The translations under genes were made by a program, and so were the position numbers. Shown one piece after another: positions 12,230 through 23,769 of a stretch of 64,000 bases of DNA (positions are counted from its first letter, which is position 1; each line of letters opens with the position of its first letter). Origin of the DNA: Hirudinaria manillensis (lineage: Eukaryota; Annelida; Clitellata; Hirudinida; Hirudinidae). The stretch covers positions 4,334,501 through 4,398,500 of the forward strand of contig CM067536.1 in assembly GCA_034509925.1 (NCBI GenBank), in the 5' to 3' direction. Under the pieces are notes generated by a model that made no database searches, was not told where the DNA came from, and saw only the letters and a list, made by a program, of their open reading frames with translations.

Positions 12230-13480
12230 GATATTGAATTTTTTGCTCTTAGCAGCGGTGATTCCGCTTTAATTCACACTGTGTCTGATCCACCTCGGAA
12301 AGCTCCGCTATTTTATTCTACCTCTAGTCGGTCGACCTATTTTTTAAAAATTCTTTATGACAGTAATATTTAAAATCAACGCGTCACATTAGGAAAAAAG
12401 ATTGTCTTCAACCTCCGCTTTTATTTGAACAAGAAACTTAAAATTTGGACATGTTTATTAAAAAATGATCGTGGTTATTGTTGAGGAAGATGAAAGCATC
12501 TAATTAACAGCAAATACTTAGGTTTAGGTAATTAATATGATATAAATTAAAATGTATATACGTACATCATTAATACAGCGTTTCAGGTGGACCAAAAAAA
12601 GTCTTTAATAAATTTGTAAATAGTTTGTTAATTTCTCATTATCATTTCTTAATATAAATCTTTAAATTTGTTATCTCACAAACTTTTAATCACCAATGCA
12701 GATTTTATCAATAAAGACATTATTATGAGACCAATATTTAAAGTTTACCATTTACATTTACCAGCAAGTCCATATCCACAACTTCTGCTTCATCAAAATC
12801 ATACATAATAACAAGAAGGGATTTTTATTTTCAATTTTCATATCGTTTATGCACCCCGCCAATACTGATCAACACTAATGCCATGAAGCTTTTAATTGGA
12901 TTAGATTTATGGCATGAATCATCCTCATTCAAAGCTTACAAATCTTTTTATTATGCCAGGTAGCCCTAAGAAAATAATTGCCAGTAGCATACATGGGAAG
13001 GGGTAAACATACATTTCGAGGGATAAAAATAAAAAATTTCATAATCAGCTCAAGTAAAAAATGAAAGACTGCCCTCTCTTTCCTCAGCAATACTTTACAA
13101 AAAATAAATAAACCACAAAAGTTATCACATTAATTAACACAACAAGACTGCACTTGAGAGATATTTCAAAGCAGTGTGAATCAGCGACTTACAAAAAATG
13201 TTAGACTTGAATTACTGAAATCAAATTTGAAGCCCGATTAGTTGAAGATGAAGGTGAAAAAAAAGTATATTAACGAACATAGAGATATGAAAGTGTTATT
13301 TAAGGAATTGAAGAACGATTTGAAATATTTTGAGATTATTTTATTTGCAGGTAGATTTGAAACCTTGCACGATTTGACACACTTGCAAGACAAAAAAAGT
13401 TGTAAGTTTTTGTCAACATTTACCGAACTTCAATGCAGAAGCAGAAACTAACGGATCTTAAATCTTTTAAAATTGTCTTG
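12230..13480. other. Region upstream of F-spondin, no gene recognised
   Basis: This is AT-rich DNA 5' of the F-spondin start codon; a promoter is expected within 12230-12350 but no core element can be assigned. The 69-residue open stretch at 13242-13451 (plus) is Lys-rich with no known motif. Confidence 0.4.
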
Positions 13481-13483
13481 ATA

Positions 13484-13760
13484 CAGTGCGTGTCATAAGG
13501 TTGGGACACCTACGTTTTTTAGCCATAATTTTGTTTGTAAAAGTCATATATAAACCATTTATTTATATGATACGTAGATGTTCATTAGCTACTGGGAGAT
13601 ATTAATTTCAGTGATTTTGGGCAACTATATTTTGTAATTTAAGCAAAAAACTGGAAATATGATAAAAAGTGAAAGTCGATGAACCTCATATGAAAGCAAA
13701 AATCTTTATTTTTCCGGTCAAAACAAACGTTTAAAATCTAAAATAAATAAAGTATCTCTT
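13484..13760 (+). mobile_element. Tc1-like terminal fragment
   Basis: The piece starts CAGTGCGTGTCATAAGGTTG, a Tc1-like terminal inverted repeat, preceded by TA. The next 250 bases match 4430-4640 at clear but decayed similarity. No partner end was found downstream, so it is a solo end or truncated copy. Confidence 0.55.
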
Positions 13761-15101
13761 TCGTGATGGTGTAATTGCCCAAGCAGTCGAATGTCCATTG
13801 ACAAATATATTGCAAGCTAATGTTACTGTGGGTTACAAGCGCTTTGTGAAATCCTCCTTGTGAATCCAGTATTTTGGAACAACTGTCAAGTAAAAAAATT
13901 TATTTAGTACCATTGACCAGGATATTCAGCAAGGCAAGAAATAGAATTACTCCAGAAACGCTGACCCATTGCCTGATTATAAGTGTTTATGGACCTTCCA
14001 TTGAGATTACAACTCAAAACTTCCTAGACATAGTATCATAGATCTATGTAGTATGTAAGCTATTAAGAGATCTCGGCAGACTCGGAAGATTTGTTTGAGG
14101 ATTTCCTTTATGATCCCTGTTCTTAGTTTATGAGAATGAGTTTTAATGTGTTTTGGCCATTAAATCTTTTTTCTCGAACAAACAAATTATTTGATTTCGA
14201 CTTGGTTGCATCAAATTGACCCCATGAAACTCTGAAATCCTCCCGGATCACTGTCTGAAAGAAACACTATTTCCAAAAGGGGAGAATTCGCAACTTATGA
14301 GTTCGATGTCAAAGGTGTGGTTTAAAAACATAGTTCTAAGTTCTTAATCATCTTAGCCCACTAAAACTAAATGTATAGTGAGCACAGAAAGCATAGGGAC
14401 ACTCCATAATTTTGTAATAGCTCACGATTTAAAAATTTGGTTTTTAAGTTTTTACTTAATATTATTTAATTAGTGTATTAATATATTTTGGATTATTCTG
14501 GAAATTTTTGTTGGAACATTCTAGCTCATTAGTTTAGAATTTCACAAAACCTGATTTCGTGAAACCAAGAAACACAAAATTCATGTTCATAAATCATTGG
14601 AAAAATTGTTAAAAGTAACGTGAAATATGAAAAAAAATTGTTTAATAAAAAGTAATATTACCTTTATTCTCAATAACTTTAAAACATCTGTCATTCGTTT
14701 ATTTTATTAAATTATTATTTTGTACTTTTCAGGTTCTTAGAGGAGCTCTAAGGGCGGTTTCCAGTTCAGATTTGGTCCGGGACTGCCTTCCATTGTTGTA
14801 AACCACTTTGGACAGCATTTCCCAAACGTTTTCAATAGAGCTCAAGGGGAACAGGGTAGATAATTCACAACTTTTAAATTTCTGGTTTCGAAAAATTCTT
14901 TCATAAGCTTGGAAGTGTGTATTTTAGCAATATTTATTCTGGAAAAGATTTTCTTTTGCAACCTGAGGTCGTGCCAGTAGTACTGGAGGCCCGTCAAGGA
15001 TAAATTTCTTCTCTGAAAAAATAATATTATTATGTTGGAGATCATGGTTTTTACATTACACTCGTGCTTTTTAATCTTTAACATCTTTTCATAAGATAAA
15101 A

Positions 15102-15232
15102 TGTTGAGTTTTTATGTTTAAAAACTTGTTTTGTTAAAATAGTTCGAATTATTGTTTTAATGTTTTTTGGCCCCGCCCCTTCCTCCATTGTTGTTTCGCG
15201 TTTCTTGGTGTGTGAATAAAGTTACCGCAATA
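15102..15232 (+). repeat. Copia 5' LTR
   Basis: Starts TGTTGAG, ends GCAATA. It is identical over 131 bases to the 3' LTR. It contains a GC box-like GGCCCCGCCCC and, near its end, AATAAAG as a possible polyadenylation signal. Confidence 0.95.
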
Positions 15233-15323
15233 GGTTATGAGCCCAGAGCTCCCCGAGCGTTAAGATATAGTTTTCTGAAGTCAGTTCTAACATTAGCAGT
15301 GCTGTTTTTTTAAATAACGTCAA

Positions 15324-17873
15324 ATGGACTCGATGGGAATAAAGATAAAGCCGTTGAGGTGCACGAGTGATTGGCCGATATGGAAAAGGCGAATTCGAGA
15401 CTATATCGATTATCATGAAGGTGCAATTGACGTTATCGATGGCAAGTTGCTGAAACCCGAACTAGCAGAAAACCCCACAGAAGAACAAAGAAAGGCTCAC
15501 AAAGAAATCTCAGATAAGTTCAGAAAGGCTAACAGTTATGTCAAATCAGTTATAGCCAATGCTGTCTCAGAAGAAACCTACCAGAAAATCATGGATAGAG
15601 AGTCAGCAAGAGAAGTCTGGGAGGAGCTGAAAAGAAACTTCGAAGCATCAGCCAAAGACCAACTTTTCCAAATTTGCAGTGAGTTTTTTAGTTTTGGATG
15701 GATATCAAACGTAGATGTCTCAGGCCAAGTAGCTAAACTAAAAACACTGTGGAACGAGCTAAATAGTGGTCTTCAAGAAGCAGGAGAAAGGAAACTACCA
15801 GAGATGTTGCTCATATGCAAAGTGATGCATATACTGCCAAGCAGTTTCCAAATCTTCAAGTCAAGTTGGCTAATGCTAAGTGATGAAAAGAAATCATTAG
15901 ATGAACTAGTTACTCAGCTGTGTGTGTTTGAAAGAGAGTTAAAGACAGATGTGACACACAGCTCAGCTCAGCAAGACATTCTAGTTGCCAACACCTCAAA
16001 GCAGAAACACATGTCTGAGAAGCCAAGAGCATTTAAGAAGAAGCAAGTCGGCAACTGTAATTACTGTCATGGAGCTGGTCATTGGGTAAAGCAGTGCAGC
16101 AAGTGGATCGCCGATGGAAGACCTGCAAAGAATTCTGCAACAGCATCATCCAGAACAAGTCATGGTGAAACATTGAATGCAGCATTGTGCTCATCAATCT
16201 TCGAGGCATCTACAGCAAATACTCATGATAAGTGGTTCATAGATAATGGAGCAACAAAACACATCACAAATAGTCCAGATAATTTTGAAACTTTCGAAAA
16301 GTTTGCAGTACCACAAACGGTACAAACTGCAGGAAAAGAGGTTCTTGCTGCTGTAGGTAAAGGTACAGTGAAAATTTTGGCCACAACAGGAAATAAGCAA
16401 CAGGAACAAACCTTGTCAGATGTCTGGTATGTTCCTAGTTTGAGTAGAAATCTCTTCTCAGTTCTAGCTGCTCAAGACAAAAATTTACAGAGCAAGTTTC
16501 AGTCAACTGCTACAAAGTGTTGCTTAAGAATTCAGGGCAAAATAGTTATTCAAGGGACAAGACAGTTAAATGGTACCTTATACGAAGCGGGACTGATAGC
16601 AATAAGTCCTGAAACTCCAGCCGAGGTAAACCTAGTCAGTGAATGTTCACTACTTCAACTGTATCATGAACGATTTGGACACCAAGACAAACGTCATGTA
16701 AAAAGTCTTCTAAAGAGAGAATTGAACATCAATGTTCAGCTTGATACAGAGATATGTGAACCTTGCATCTATGGAAAGGCTCATAGATTAAAGTTTGGAA
16801 GAAGGAATGCCACCAGTAAACCAGGTGAACTCCTATCAGCAGACGTCTGTGGTCCTTTCAGTGGAGAATCGTTTAGCAGAAAACGATATTTTGTTGTCTT
16901 CAAAGATCATTTCAGTAAAATGAGATTCATCACATTCATCAGACAGAAATCTGAAGTCAAGCAAGCACTTCAGGAGGTTCTGGCTACAGCAAAGTGTCAA
17001 GGCCATAATGTGAAAGAATTTCTGAGTGACAATGGGGGTGAATTCGACAATGAAGAAGTTCGAAATATCCTTCGCAGTCATGGAATCACGCAAAGACTGA
17101 CAGCACCGTACACACCTCAGCAAAACGGTGGTAGTGAACGTGAAATCCGCACAATAGTAGAAATGGCTCGCACTTTGAAGCATTCAAATTCAGAAGCTGA
17201 ATTTCCAGTGGCCATGTGGGCAGAATTGTGTTACACAGCTGTCTACATTCTGAACCGAACAGGCAAGTCATCAATAGATGGTGTGACTCCATGGGAAGTT
17301 TGGACAGGTAAGAAACCTAGGATCAGTCATCTACGTATTGTTGGTTCTGCTTGTTATGCTCACATACCTGATCAACGACGACAAAAGATGGATAAGAAAG
17401 CGATTAAAGGCTATCTAGTAGGCTACGATGGTGATGAACGCTATCGAGTATGGCTCAAGGAACAGAGGAAAATGATTTTCTCAAGAGATGTTGTATTTCA
17501 AGAAAAGCCAAAAGAATGTGGAGAAACTGTTGAGTTACAGATGCCAACAAAGTCCACAACAGAACTTCACAGTGAATCCAATTCAGAAGGTGAAGATCAG
17601 CAGAGTCAAGGTAGTGAGGATGAAAACCAAGTTAGTACTGATGAAATTAGAAAACAATCAGTAGGTCATCAGCTCAGAGATAGATCAGCTTTACAGAAAC
17701 CCAAGAAGTTTGATGATTATGTATTGCTAACACAAGTAGCAGAAGTATATGTACTAGACATAAAAGAACCAAACACATCAAGGCAAGACATTTTTTCGTC
17801 AGAGAAAAAGTCACAGAAGGCGAGGTGTGTGTCAAAAGAGTCTCATCAGAATTTCAGATTGCAGACATCTTGA
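15324..17873 (+). CDS. Copia Gag-protease-integrase polyprotein, truncated
   Basis: One uninterrupted reading frame of 849 residues. Residues 1-230 form a UBN2-type copia Gag. A CCHC zinc knuckle is at about 245-258 (CNYCHGAGHWVKQC). The protease active site reads FIDNGA with Asp307, where DSG or DTG is usual. An HHCC zinc site lies near 450-490. The integrase catalytic residues are Asp507 (ADVCGP), Asp569 (SDNGGE) and Glu605, giving the D-D-35-E spacing. A GKKP-type C-terminal region follows to about 735. After about residue 815 the frame enters a shifted remnant of the RNase H tail: the copia ending ADILTKPVGG is in another frame, with its stop at 17930. All reverse-transcriptase motifs are absent. 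Gag, protease and integrase could be expressed; reverse transcription would need to come from another copy. Confidence 0.93.
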   Translation: MDSMGIKIKPLRCTSDWPIWKRRIRDYIDYHEGAIDVIDGKLLKPELAENPTEEQRKAHKEISDKFRKANSYVKSVIANAVSEETYQKIMDRESAREVWEELKRNFEASAKDQLFQICSEFFSFGWISNVDVSGQVAKLKTLWNELNSGLQEAGERKLPEMLLICKVMHILPSSFQIFKSSWLMLSDEKKSLDELVTQLCVFERELKTDVTHSSAQQDILVANTSKQKHMSEKPRAFKKKQVGNCNYCHGAGHWVKQCSKWIADGRPAKNSATASSRTSHGETLNAALCSSIFEASTANTHDKWFIDNGATKHITNSPDNFETFEKFAVPQTVQTAGKEVLAAVGKGTVKILATTGNKQQEQTLSDVWYVPSLSRNLFSVLAAQDKNLQSKFQSTATKCCLRIQGKIVIQGTRQLNGTLYEAGLIAISPETPAEVNLVSECSLLQLYHERFGHQDKRHVKSLLKRELNINVQLDTEICEPCIYGKAHRLKFGRRNATSKPGELLSADVCGPFSGESFSRKRYFVVFKDHFSKMRFITFIRQKSEVKQALQEVLATAKCQGHNVKEFLSDNGGEFDNEEVRNILRSHGITQRLTAPYTPQQNGGSEREIRTIVEMARTLKHSNSEAEFPVAMWAELCYTAVYILNRTGKSSIDGVTPWEVWTGKKPRISHLRIVGSACYAHIPDQRRQKMDKKAIKGYLVGYDGDERYRVWLKEQRKMIFSRDVVFQEKPKECGETVELQMPTKSTTELHSESNSEGEDQQSQGSEDENQVSTDEIRKQSVGHQLRDRSALQKPKKFDDYVLLTQVAEVYVLDIKEPNTSRQDIFSSEKKSQKARCVSKESHQNFRLQTS

Positions 17874-17960
17874 CAAAACCAGTTGGTGGAGTGAGGCTGA
17901 ACATGCTGAAGGACAGAATGGGACTTAAATAGTAATTCGGATTTTAACAAAATGAGAAGG

Positions 17961-18091
17961 TGTTGAGTTTTTATGTTTAAAAACTTGTTTTGTTAAAATA
18001 GTTCGAATTATTGTTTTAATGTTTTTTGGCCCCGCCCCTTCCTCCATTGTTGTTTCGCGTTTCTTGGTGTGTGAATAAAGTTACCGCAATA
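17961..18091 (+). repeat. Copia 3' LTR
   Basis: An identical copy of the 5' LTR, immediately followed by the TAAAA target duplication. Confidence 0.95.
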
Positions 18092-18729
18092 TAAAATACC
18101 ACTAGATTTCGAATAACTTAACTGTACTTCTTTGAACAGATACTTAACAAATACTTAAATCTAATTTCTGATTTGATTTGTTAAGAATTTACCTGTTGAA
18201 GTCTCTTACAAGGATTTCCGTTGACGGATCCCAAATTTTTTTGGCTTCCCATGTTTCATACTTGTTCCATATTCCTCAAGTCTTGGATCGATTGAACTCT
18301 TTGCCAATATTTCTGAGCAAATAATTCGCTCGTCTTAAAACTCGTCTATGTCCATTTCCTTGCCAGACAATATAAAAGTTATTTATAAAATAGTAAGATT
18401 TTGAACTTCAAATGTTTTTTTACTTTCAATGGGTTTACATACCAGTGTTATTTGCATAAAATTATTTGTTGCATAACTAACGACAATTTCATATTTTATT
18501 GGTCTTAAAAACGCTTGTCCTCATGGCTCTTAGGCGGCCCCGAAATGCTATTTGCATATTTTACAGGTTCTAGTCATCCGAATTACTTAAGGATTTATAA
18601 TTTTATAGGATGTTTTGAGACCAGTAAAATGACATAATACGTAAAATTGAATAATTTTGGACTTATATTTAAAAGAGTTTTCAGGAAATTTGGAGTGTCC
18701 CCGTGGTTTCATTGCGCACTTCATTTCGA

Positions 18730-20450
18730 AAGAAAAAATGATATTTGATGTTTTAAGTGAACTTAACTAATTTAAACGCGTTGACTTCGTATATCAACAT
18801 ATCATGAAGATATACAAATTTATTACTAGACTCATCATTTTCCGTTTTCGGAAAAAGTATCCTTTCCGGCCATTCTTGAAACCACATTCAGGATGGCCAA
18901 CATATCCGTTTTCAGTGGTCTTTGTCCGTCCCATATCACGGCAGTTTTGCATAACTTTACTGCTGACCTGCAAATATTCGAATTGCTTTAAGGTCACTAG
19001 AAAACAACCAGTTAATATAGTAATTTGATGTTCTGAAGAAACGTTCATATTTTCACAAGTTTCCTTTAGCACTTATGCACGCATCCCGCCATTCAAAAGA
19101 AAATTTTCAACTTTGCTTTGAAGAATCATTAAAAATCTCAATTCACTTCCATTGTAATTGACCCCCAACTTTCCAGAAAGCAGCAGATTCAATCTTTGTA
19201 AAATAGTCTGAAACCACATTTTAGGATAGGGACTTTTGGCAAATTTAAAGCTTGAATGAGATTTCATTCATTTCATCTTGAGAAAATGTTTGAAATAAAC
19301 TGAATTATCTGGAGCAGATATGCCAACAACTTTTAAACTTGTCTCACATGCCCTGTAGCACACAATTGAATTCATTGGATTTCAGTTTCAGGGATAGCAA
19401 ATTAAGATACTAAATTTCTTTCCTATTTTTATTATTATAGCCTTTAGTATTTATCATGCAAAAGTAATAAGTACATTTATAATCTGATTATGACTTCAAC
19501 ATTATTATACAAAATGGCTGCCATTGAATTTTTCAGAATTTTGAGAAAACTCTACATGATAGAGAAAATGGGCAAAATTTTTAAAATCAGGAAATCAAAA
19601 TCTTTCATGAAAGTGTTGTTGGCCAAACATCAAAAATCATGCACACTAGTGTAACTGACTAAATCCCCAGCCAAAAATTATACTCTCATCACTAAAAATT
19701 ATACTCCCACAAATTCAAATGCTGCCATTGTGAGAGGCAAAGTTCAGGGAAGCAGGGAAAGTCCCCCACACTAACGAGAAGCAATAATAGCTCGTAAGAC
19801 CTTCAGGGGGCTGATTTGTCCTCTTAGAAAAATCTGAAATAGCATCTCTAGAAATGTCTCTAATCATCTGACCATTGAAGACATATATAGTAAAAGCATG
19901 TTTATTAATGTCTTCAGCTTAGATATATTGGACACATTAGGTGATATCCAAATCTGAAATGTGGTTTGGGTTAATATAGATATGCAGTCACTACTCCTTG
20001 GTTTTTTAATAACTTCCTGGTCTGGGTGAAATGTCTAAAACAACCTATCAAAGTTGCTTAATCTCAATGTAAGAAATTTCTTTTCAAACTTATCCAAATT
20101 CTTTGCAAGCCATCAGCCATGGTTCACAGAATTTATGTAAAAAAAATATCATGTCATTCTATCCCAAAAAAAAAACTGTTTTAAATCATGCACAGTTTGT
20201 GCATAACATCCTAAGTTCTAAACTTAAAAATTTAAAGTTTGCATACTGAATGCACAATGATACATAATAACTCATTAAATATAGAAAACAGTAACAATAC
20301 AAAAACTGTAAAAGTATCAAAATGAGAATAAAGTAGATGTTATAAACATTTTTCCATGAAAACCATATACCTTGATGAATAAATTCTTGGTAACAAAAGT
20401 CTTTTGTTCTGTGACTAAATGACAAACACATTTAAAGATAATTAACAAAC
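18730..20450. other. Intergenic, no gene recognised
   Basis: AT-rich. Minus-strand open stretches 19072-18794 and 19267-19073 show no family motif and no clear splice signals. The part near 20450 is the 3' flank of the STPR gene. Confidence 0.4.
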
Positions 20451-20455
20451 GCCAA

Positions 20456-21551
20456 TCAACAATTATAAGAAAATGGACTGCAATGGTGGCAAGAGTCATT
20501 TAGATTACAAGCAATGTTATGACCATGTGCTGCATGTGTTAAAGCTGCCTGTCTATAGGCCATCATCCTATAATCCAGCTGTGTTTGGAGGTTCAGCTGA
20601 TGATGATCCAATAAGTTTGGTTCACCTTTAACTAATTGTGAATTTAGCATAAGTGGTTCTTTGAGTCCTCCAAGAGCAAGCACTTGCTGTTGTTGAGTAA
20701 CAAATTGGAGAGGTGCATTTAGTTTCAGTTCTAAAGGCAGCATTTCTTGCTTTAAAGGTAAAGCTTGATGAGACTGGGCATGTACCAGTTGCTGGACAAT
20801 GTGTTGCTGTTGTTGGGGTTGATGTAATTGTGTTAACTGAGGATGTTGTAACTGTTGCTGTACCTGATGTATAACATGTTGCTGAGTTTGCATTAATTGT
20901 AAGGGCTGAACTTGCTGCACCAATTGTATGTTATTAGGCTGGTTAGATTGATGAAGATGCTGAGGTTTTGGTTGCTGTAAAAGGGCATGTTCTGGTGCTG
21001 ATATGTCTCCTGATTCAATCTTATCATCTCTCTTTTTCTTCTGTCTTCTCTTGGGAGCTTTTGGTTCACTTGCTCGTCTTAAGGCAGTTCTTTCCCTATG
21101 CTTCTTTAATCTAAGCTCTCTTTGCTCTTTAGTTTCCTCAAGTTTATTAAGTACCGCCTTTTCTTTTTGCCTCTGAAGTCTATGTTCTCTTTGCTCAGGA
21201 GTTTCTTGAGCTCTTCTCAAGGCTGTTCTTTGACGATGATTTTCAAGTCTGACTTCTCTTTCTTCAGGTGACTCCATCAATTTTCTCTGTATAGCCCTTT
21301 CCTTTTGCTTTGATAGTCTCTTTTGCCTTTGCTCCATAGTTTCCATGGCCCTCCTTTGTGCAGTACGTTCTCTATGTTTTTGCAGCCGTTTTGCTCTTTC
21401 TTCCATTGTCTCTTGCATTCTCCTGAGAGCTGTCCTTTCTCGATGCTTTCTCAATCTCTCTTCCCTTTCTTCTTTACTTTCCATTGCTCTTTTCTGAGCT
21501 GTCCTCTCCCTGTGCTTTTGGAGTCTTAATTGTTTCTCTTCCTCACTTTCT
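20456..21551 (-). CDS. STPR-repeat protein, last exon
   Basis: The exon encodes seven tandem 23-residue repeats of the STPR type (consensus ExxEERxxRLxxHRERTAxRR), from about 21550 to 21062. A basic stretch (APKRRQKKKR) follows, then a long Gln/His-rich tail (about 20990-20640) and the end CHHCSPFSYNC. STPR domains bind DNA in the silk-gland factor FMBP-1, so a nuclear DNA-binding or transcription role is inferred; the basic block may be a nuclear localisation signal. The first repeat lies upstream of the first in-frame ATG (21484) and the frame stays open to 21551, where CAG after a pyrimidine-rich run is a likely acceptor. The true start is therefore in an upstream exon I could not find. 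A stop closes the frame at about 21589. Confidence 0.85.
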
Positions 21552-21559
21552 CTGCTTTT

Positions 21560-23500
21560 TGAAGAAAACGTGATTCTTAGGAATGTCTAACAACTAACTT
21601 TGTTATAAGAACAATGCCTCTAGTGTGCATGTTTATCAAACAAACAGAAGTCAAACCGCTTCATTTGATGTCCCGAGTTTTTGTGGATACTTGGGCGTCC
21701 AACGTTTTAGGAGAACATGTCCATAAGAATAACTTAGCCGGAATACAAGCTTTTTAGGAAATTAAACGATTCTATTATCTAATTAAGGAAAAGGTAATCG
21801 TTTAAAAATTAACTCGATACAAAAAATAGTGTAAACAAACGGCTTCACACCTCCCTATCAGAACAACGATGTAACATTGTGCTGCTGTTCACCGTTCGGT
21901 GTACTAATGTTAGTGCGCCAAGCAGCCCCGAGCGCTTGTGTGTGTGATTCGACTGTAAACGTATCGTTGCGCGCATGTCTCAAAATCTGTTAACAAAGTA
22001 ACAATGTCTCTATTGATTTATGATTTTCGCGCCAGTCCGTGCAAATCATCGTTTTCTTTTAACAATTCTTAATCCAATCGGTAAAATATCCATGAATTAA
22101 ATTCAGAGCTTGGGATGTGTCTAGAAAATGATTTTAAAATTCACTACCAATAGCTTTTATAGGATTATATTTTGAAGTTAACTTACGGTCCAAATTAGCA
22201 GAATAAACTTAATTGAAACAGAGAAATATGACCACCTATTTTCCCATTTACTTGCTTTTGTAACTTTTGAATAGTTATTTGTTAGCATAGCAACAATAAT
22301 TTCGATTGATAACCATTCCAAAACTCCTAAATAAAATGAGAATAGCAAAACAAATTGCCTGGAAGAAGAGTGCATTTTAATAACAGAACTTTGATGAAAT
22401 TGTTTTTTTTTGCTTGAATAATTTTTCACTTAGTATTCACGAGGGCAATAGAAAGAGGGCTGGAGGAATATCAGACATAAATAAATATTCATGAACGATT
22501 CAGATCGGGAGGCGTGGTTTAGAAATATCTCGTAGTTTAAGGGACATTCAAAAGTTTTTTATCGTAATTGTAAAGTTATTTCAAAAGCAAAAAAAGTACG
22601 TTTAGAAACTTACGTAAACTGGCTATCCATCACAAGACCACGGCTTAACCCGATAGCCAGCTGAGTGTGAATTAGAGACCTGAATCCGACTCGGGCTGCA
22701 ACCAGATTTAGTAGGCCCTACCAGGTGTGACTGTCCGGCCCGTTTGAATCACGTATCCCAAAGAAAATCTCACTAATATAACAGAAAATGTTCAAACTAA
22801 ACTTATAGTATGATATGCAAAAATATATTTAATAGAACTATTAAACTTTATTATTACAATGCAAAAATAGAAGTGGATATTGTTTCTTGAGCTAAATTGG
22901 CTCTCCTGGTCATTATAGATGTATCATGCATCACTGAATTTTCTCTTGCTGGCACAGTTTGTTATCGGAATTGCAAAAATTTTCCGCGCCAGTCGAGAGA
23001 GCATCACCACCCTTGTGATTTCCACAACTACAGCAGAAAATCCAATTTGCCAAGGCCATACAGCTCTATAATAAAACAACAAAACACATATTTATCGATT
23101 CTCCTCTGCATGCGTTCTGTTCTTTTGTCAGCGATATCCGTCATATCAAATAATTTTATTAATTTGGCAGGATGCTGACTGGTGCTCGCTGATTTTTTTT
23201 TGTTATTAGAGTAAAATATTCTTTTTCTACATATGCTTTGGATGTGCCAATCGAATAATTTGCTGGTTAAGGAAAACCTATTTGTCGATAGAAAGCACAA
23301 TTTGATATCAAAACCCAACCCTAGAAACGAAAATAATTCCAAAAATTAATTTTCAAAAAAATCTTATTCGTCGAGGTTTCCTCAAAGCATACAGATCTTA
23401 CTGTGAAATTCCTCAGTTGGAATCTCAGGCTCTGATTATAATACAATGAATAAACATATCTGTTGACATTCAATTCCTTTTAAAATGCTATAGAATATAT
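21560..23500. other. Upstream of STPR exon; no exon identified
   Basis: A CpG-richer stretch at 21840-22050 could be the promoter or first exon of the STPR gene. A minus-strand open stretch 22429-22178 ends at a GTAAGT-like donor but has no recognised domain. The GCCCG-type repeat copy 2 lies at 22660-22920. Confidence 0.35.
22660..22920. repeat. Dispersed repeat with GTCCGGCCCG core, copy 2
   Basis: GTCCGGCCCG near 22731 is followed by AGAACTATTAAACTTTATTATTACAATGCAAAAAT, the same order as the repeat at 9620-9910. Ends are not defined. Confidence 0.45.
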
Positions 23501-23501
23501 A

Positions 23502-23687
23502 CTATATACTACCCCGAAGAGGTGCCTGAGAGAAACACTGAGCAAAATGCATCCGTTCTTGTCCCTGTTCATGTTTCCCTACCAAAGCAGGGAAATGTGA
23601 AAAGCGCCGAGAATCTAGACAAAAGGCAATCGTGCCAAAATCGGCACTCGCAGTGATTATCGTTGGCACGAAGACGACCAAAAACAT
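23502..23687 (-). CDS. Possible small secreted peptide ORF, 61 aa
   Basis: An ATG at 23687 opens a 61-residue frame with a hydrophobic start (MFLVVFVPTIITASA) like a signal peptide, a possible cleavage after ASA, and a short hydrophilic rest with two Cys. There is no family match, no second exon and no expression evidence. It could equally be chance. Confidence 0.15.
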   Translation of the reverse strand: MFLVVFVPTIITASADFGTIAFCLDSRRFSHFPALVGKHEQGQERMHFAQCFSQAPLRGSI

Positions 23688-23769
23688 TACCAAGCAATTT
23701 TTAAAACAAGACAAACTAAACAGATTAAGTAAATTGTCAAGCAATAATTTCGCGTGGGCTATGTATGGT

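Larger units (their letters stand above)
15102..18091 (+). mobile_element. Copia LTR retrotransposon, RT-deleted, recent insertion
   Basis: Two identical 131-base LTRs (15102-15232 and 17961-18091) begin TG and are flanked by a perfect TAAAA duplication (15097-15101, 18092-18096). The primer-binding site GGTTATGAGCCCAG directly follows the 5' LTR and matches the internal half-tRNA-iMet site used by copia elements. A purine tract (ATGAGAAGG, 17952-17960) precedes the 3' LTR. The total is 2990 bases, well short of a typical 4.5-5 kb copia, because the reverse transcriptase and most of RNase H are missing near 17775. Confidence 0.95.
14377..18721 (-). mobile_element. Tc1-like transposon split by a copia insertion
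   Basis: The left end (AGTG-AGCACAGAAAGCATAGGGACACTCC from 14378) and the right end (reverse complement of 18691-18720) form an imperfect inverted repeat. Removing the copia element leaves about 1.35 kb, the usual Tc1 size. Minus-strand coding remains: 18360-18190 carries a helix-turn-helix-like RRANYLLRNIGKEFNRSK segment; 15084-14842 carries GLQYYWHDLR; and 14840-14740 carries SSIENVWEMLSK, the motif around the third acidic residue. A frameshift separates the last two, so the transposase is dead. Confidence 0.75.

Noticed and set aside
16194-17292. Antisense open stretches opposite the copia frame
   Set aside because: Shadows of a strongly coding plus strand.
22178-22429. Minus-strand open stretch as the STPR upstream exon
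   Set aside because: It ends at a donor-like GTAAGT, but the peptide is hydrophobic, has no STPR or zinc-finger content, and nothing ties it to the acceptor at 21551.
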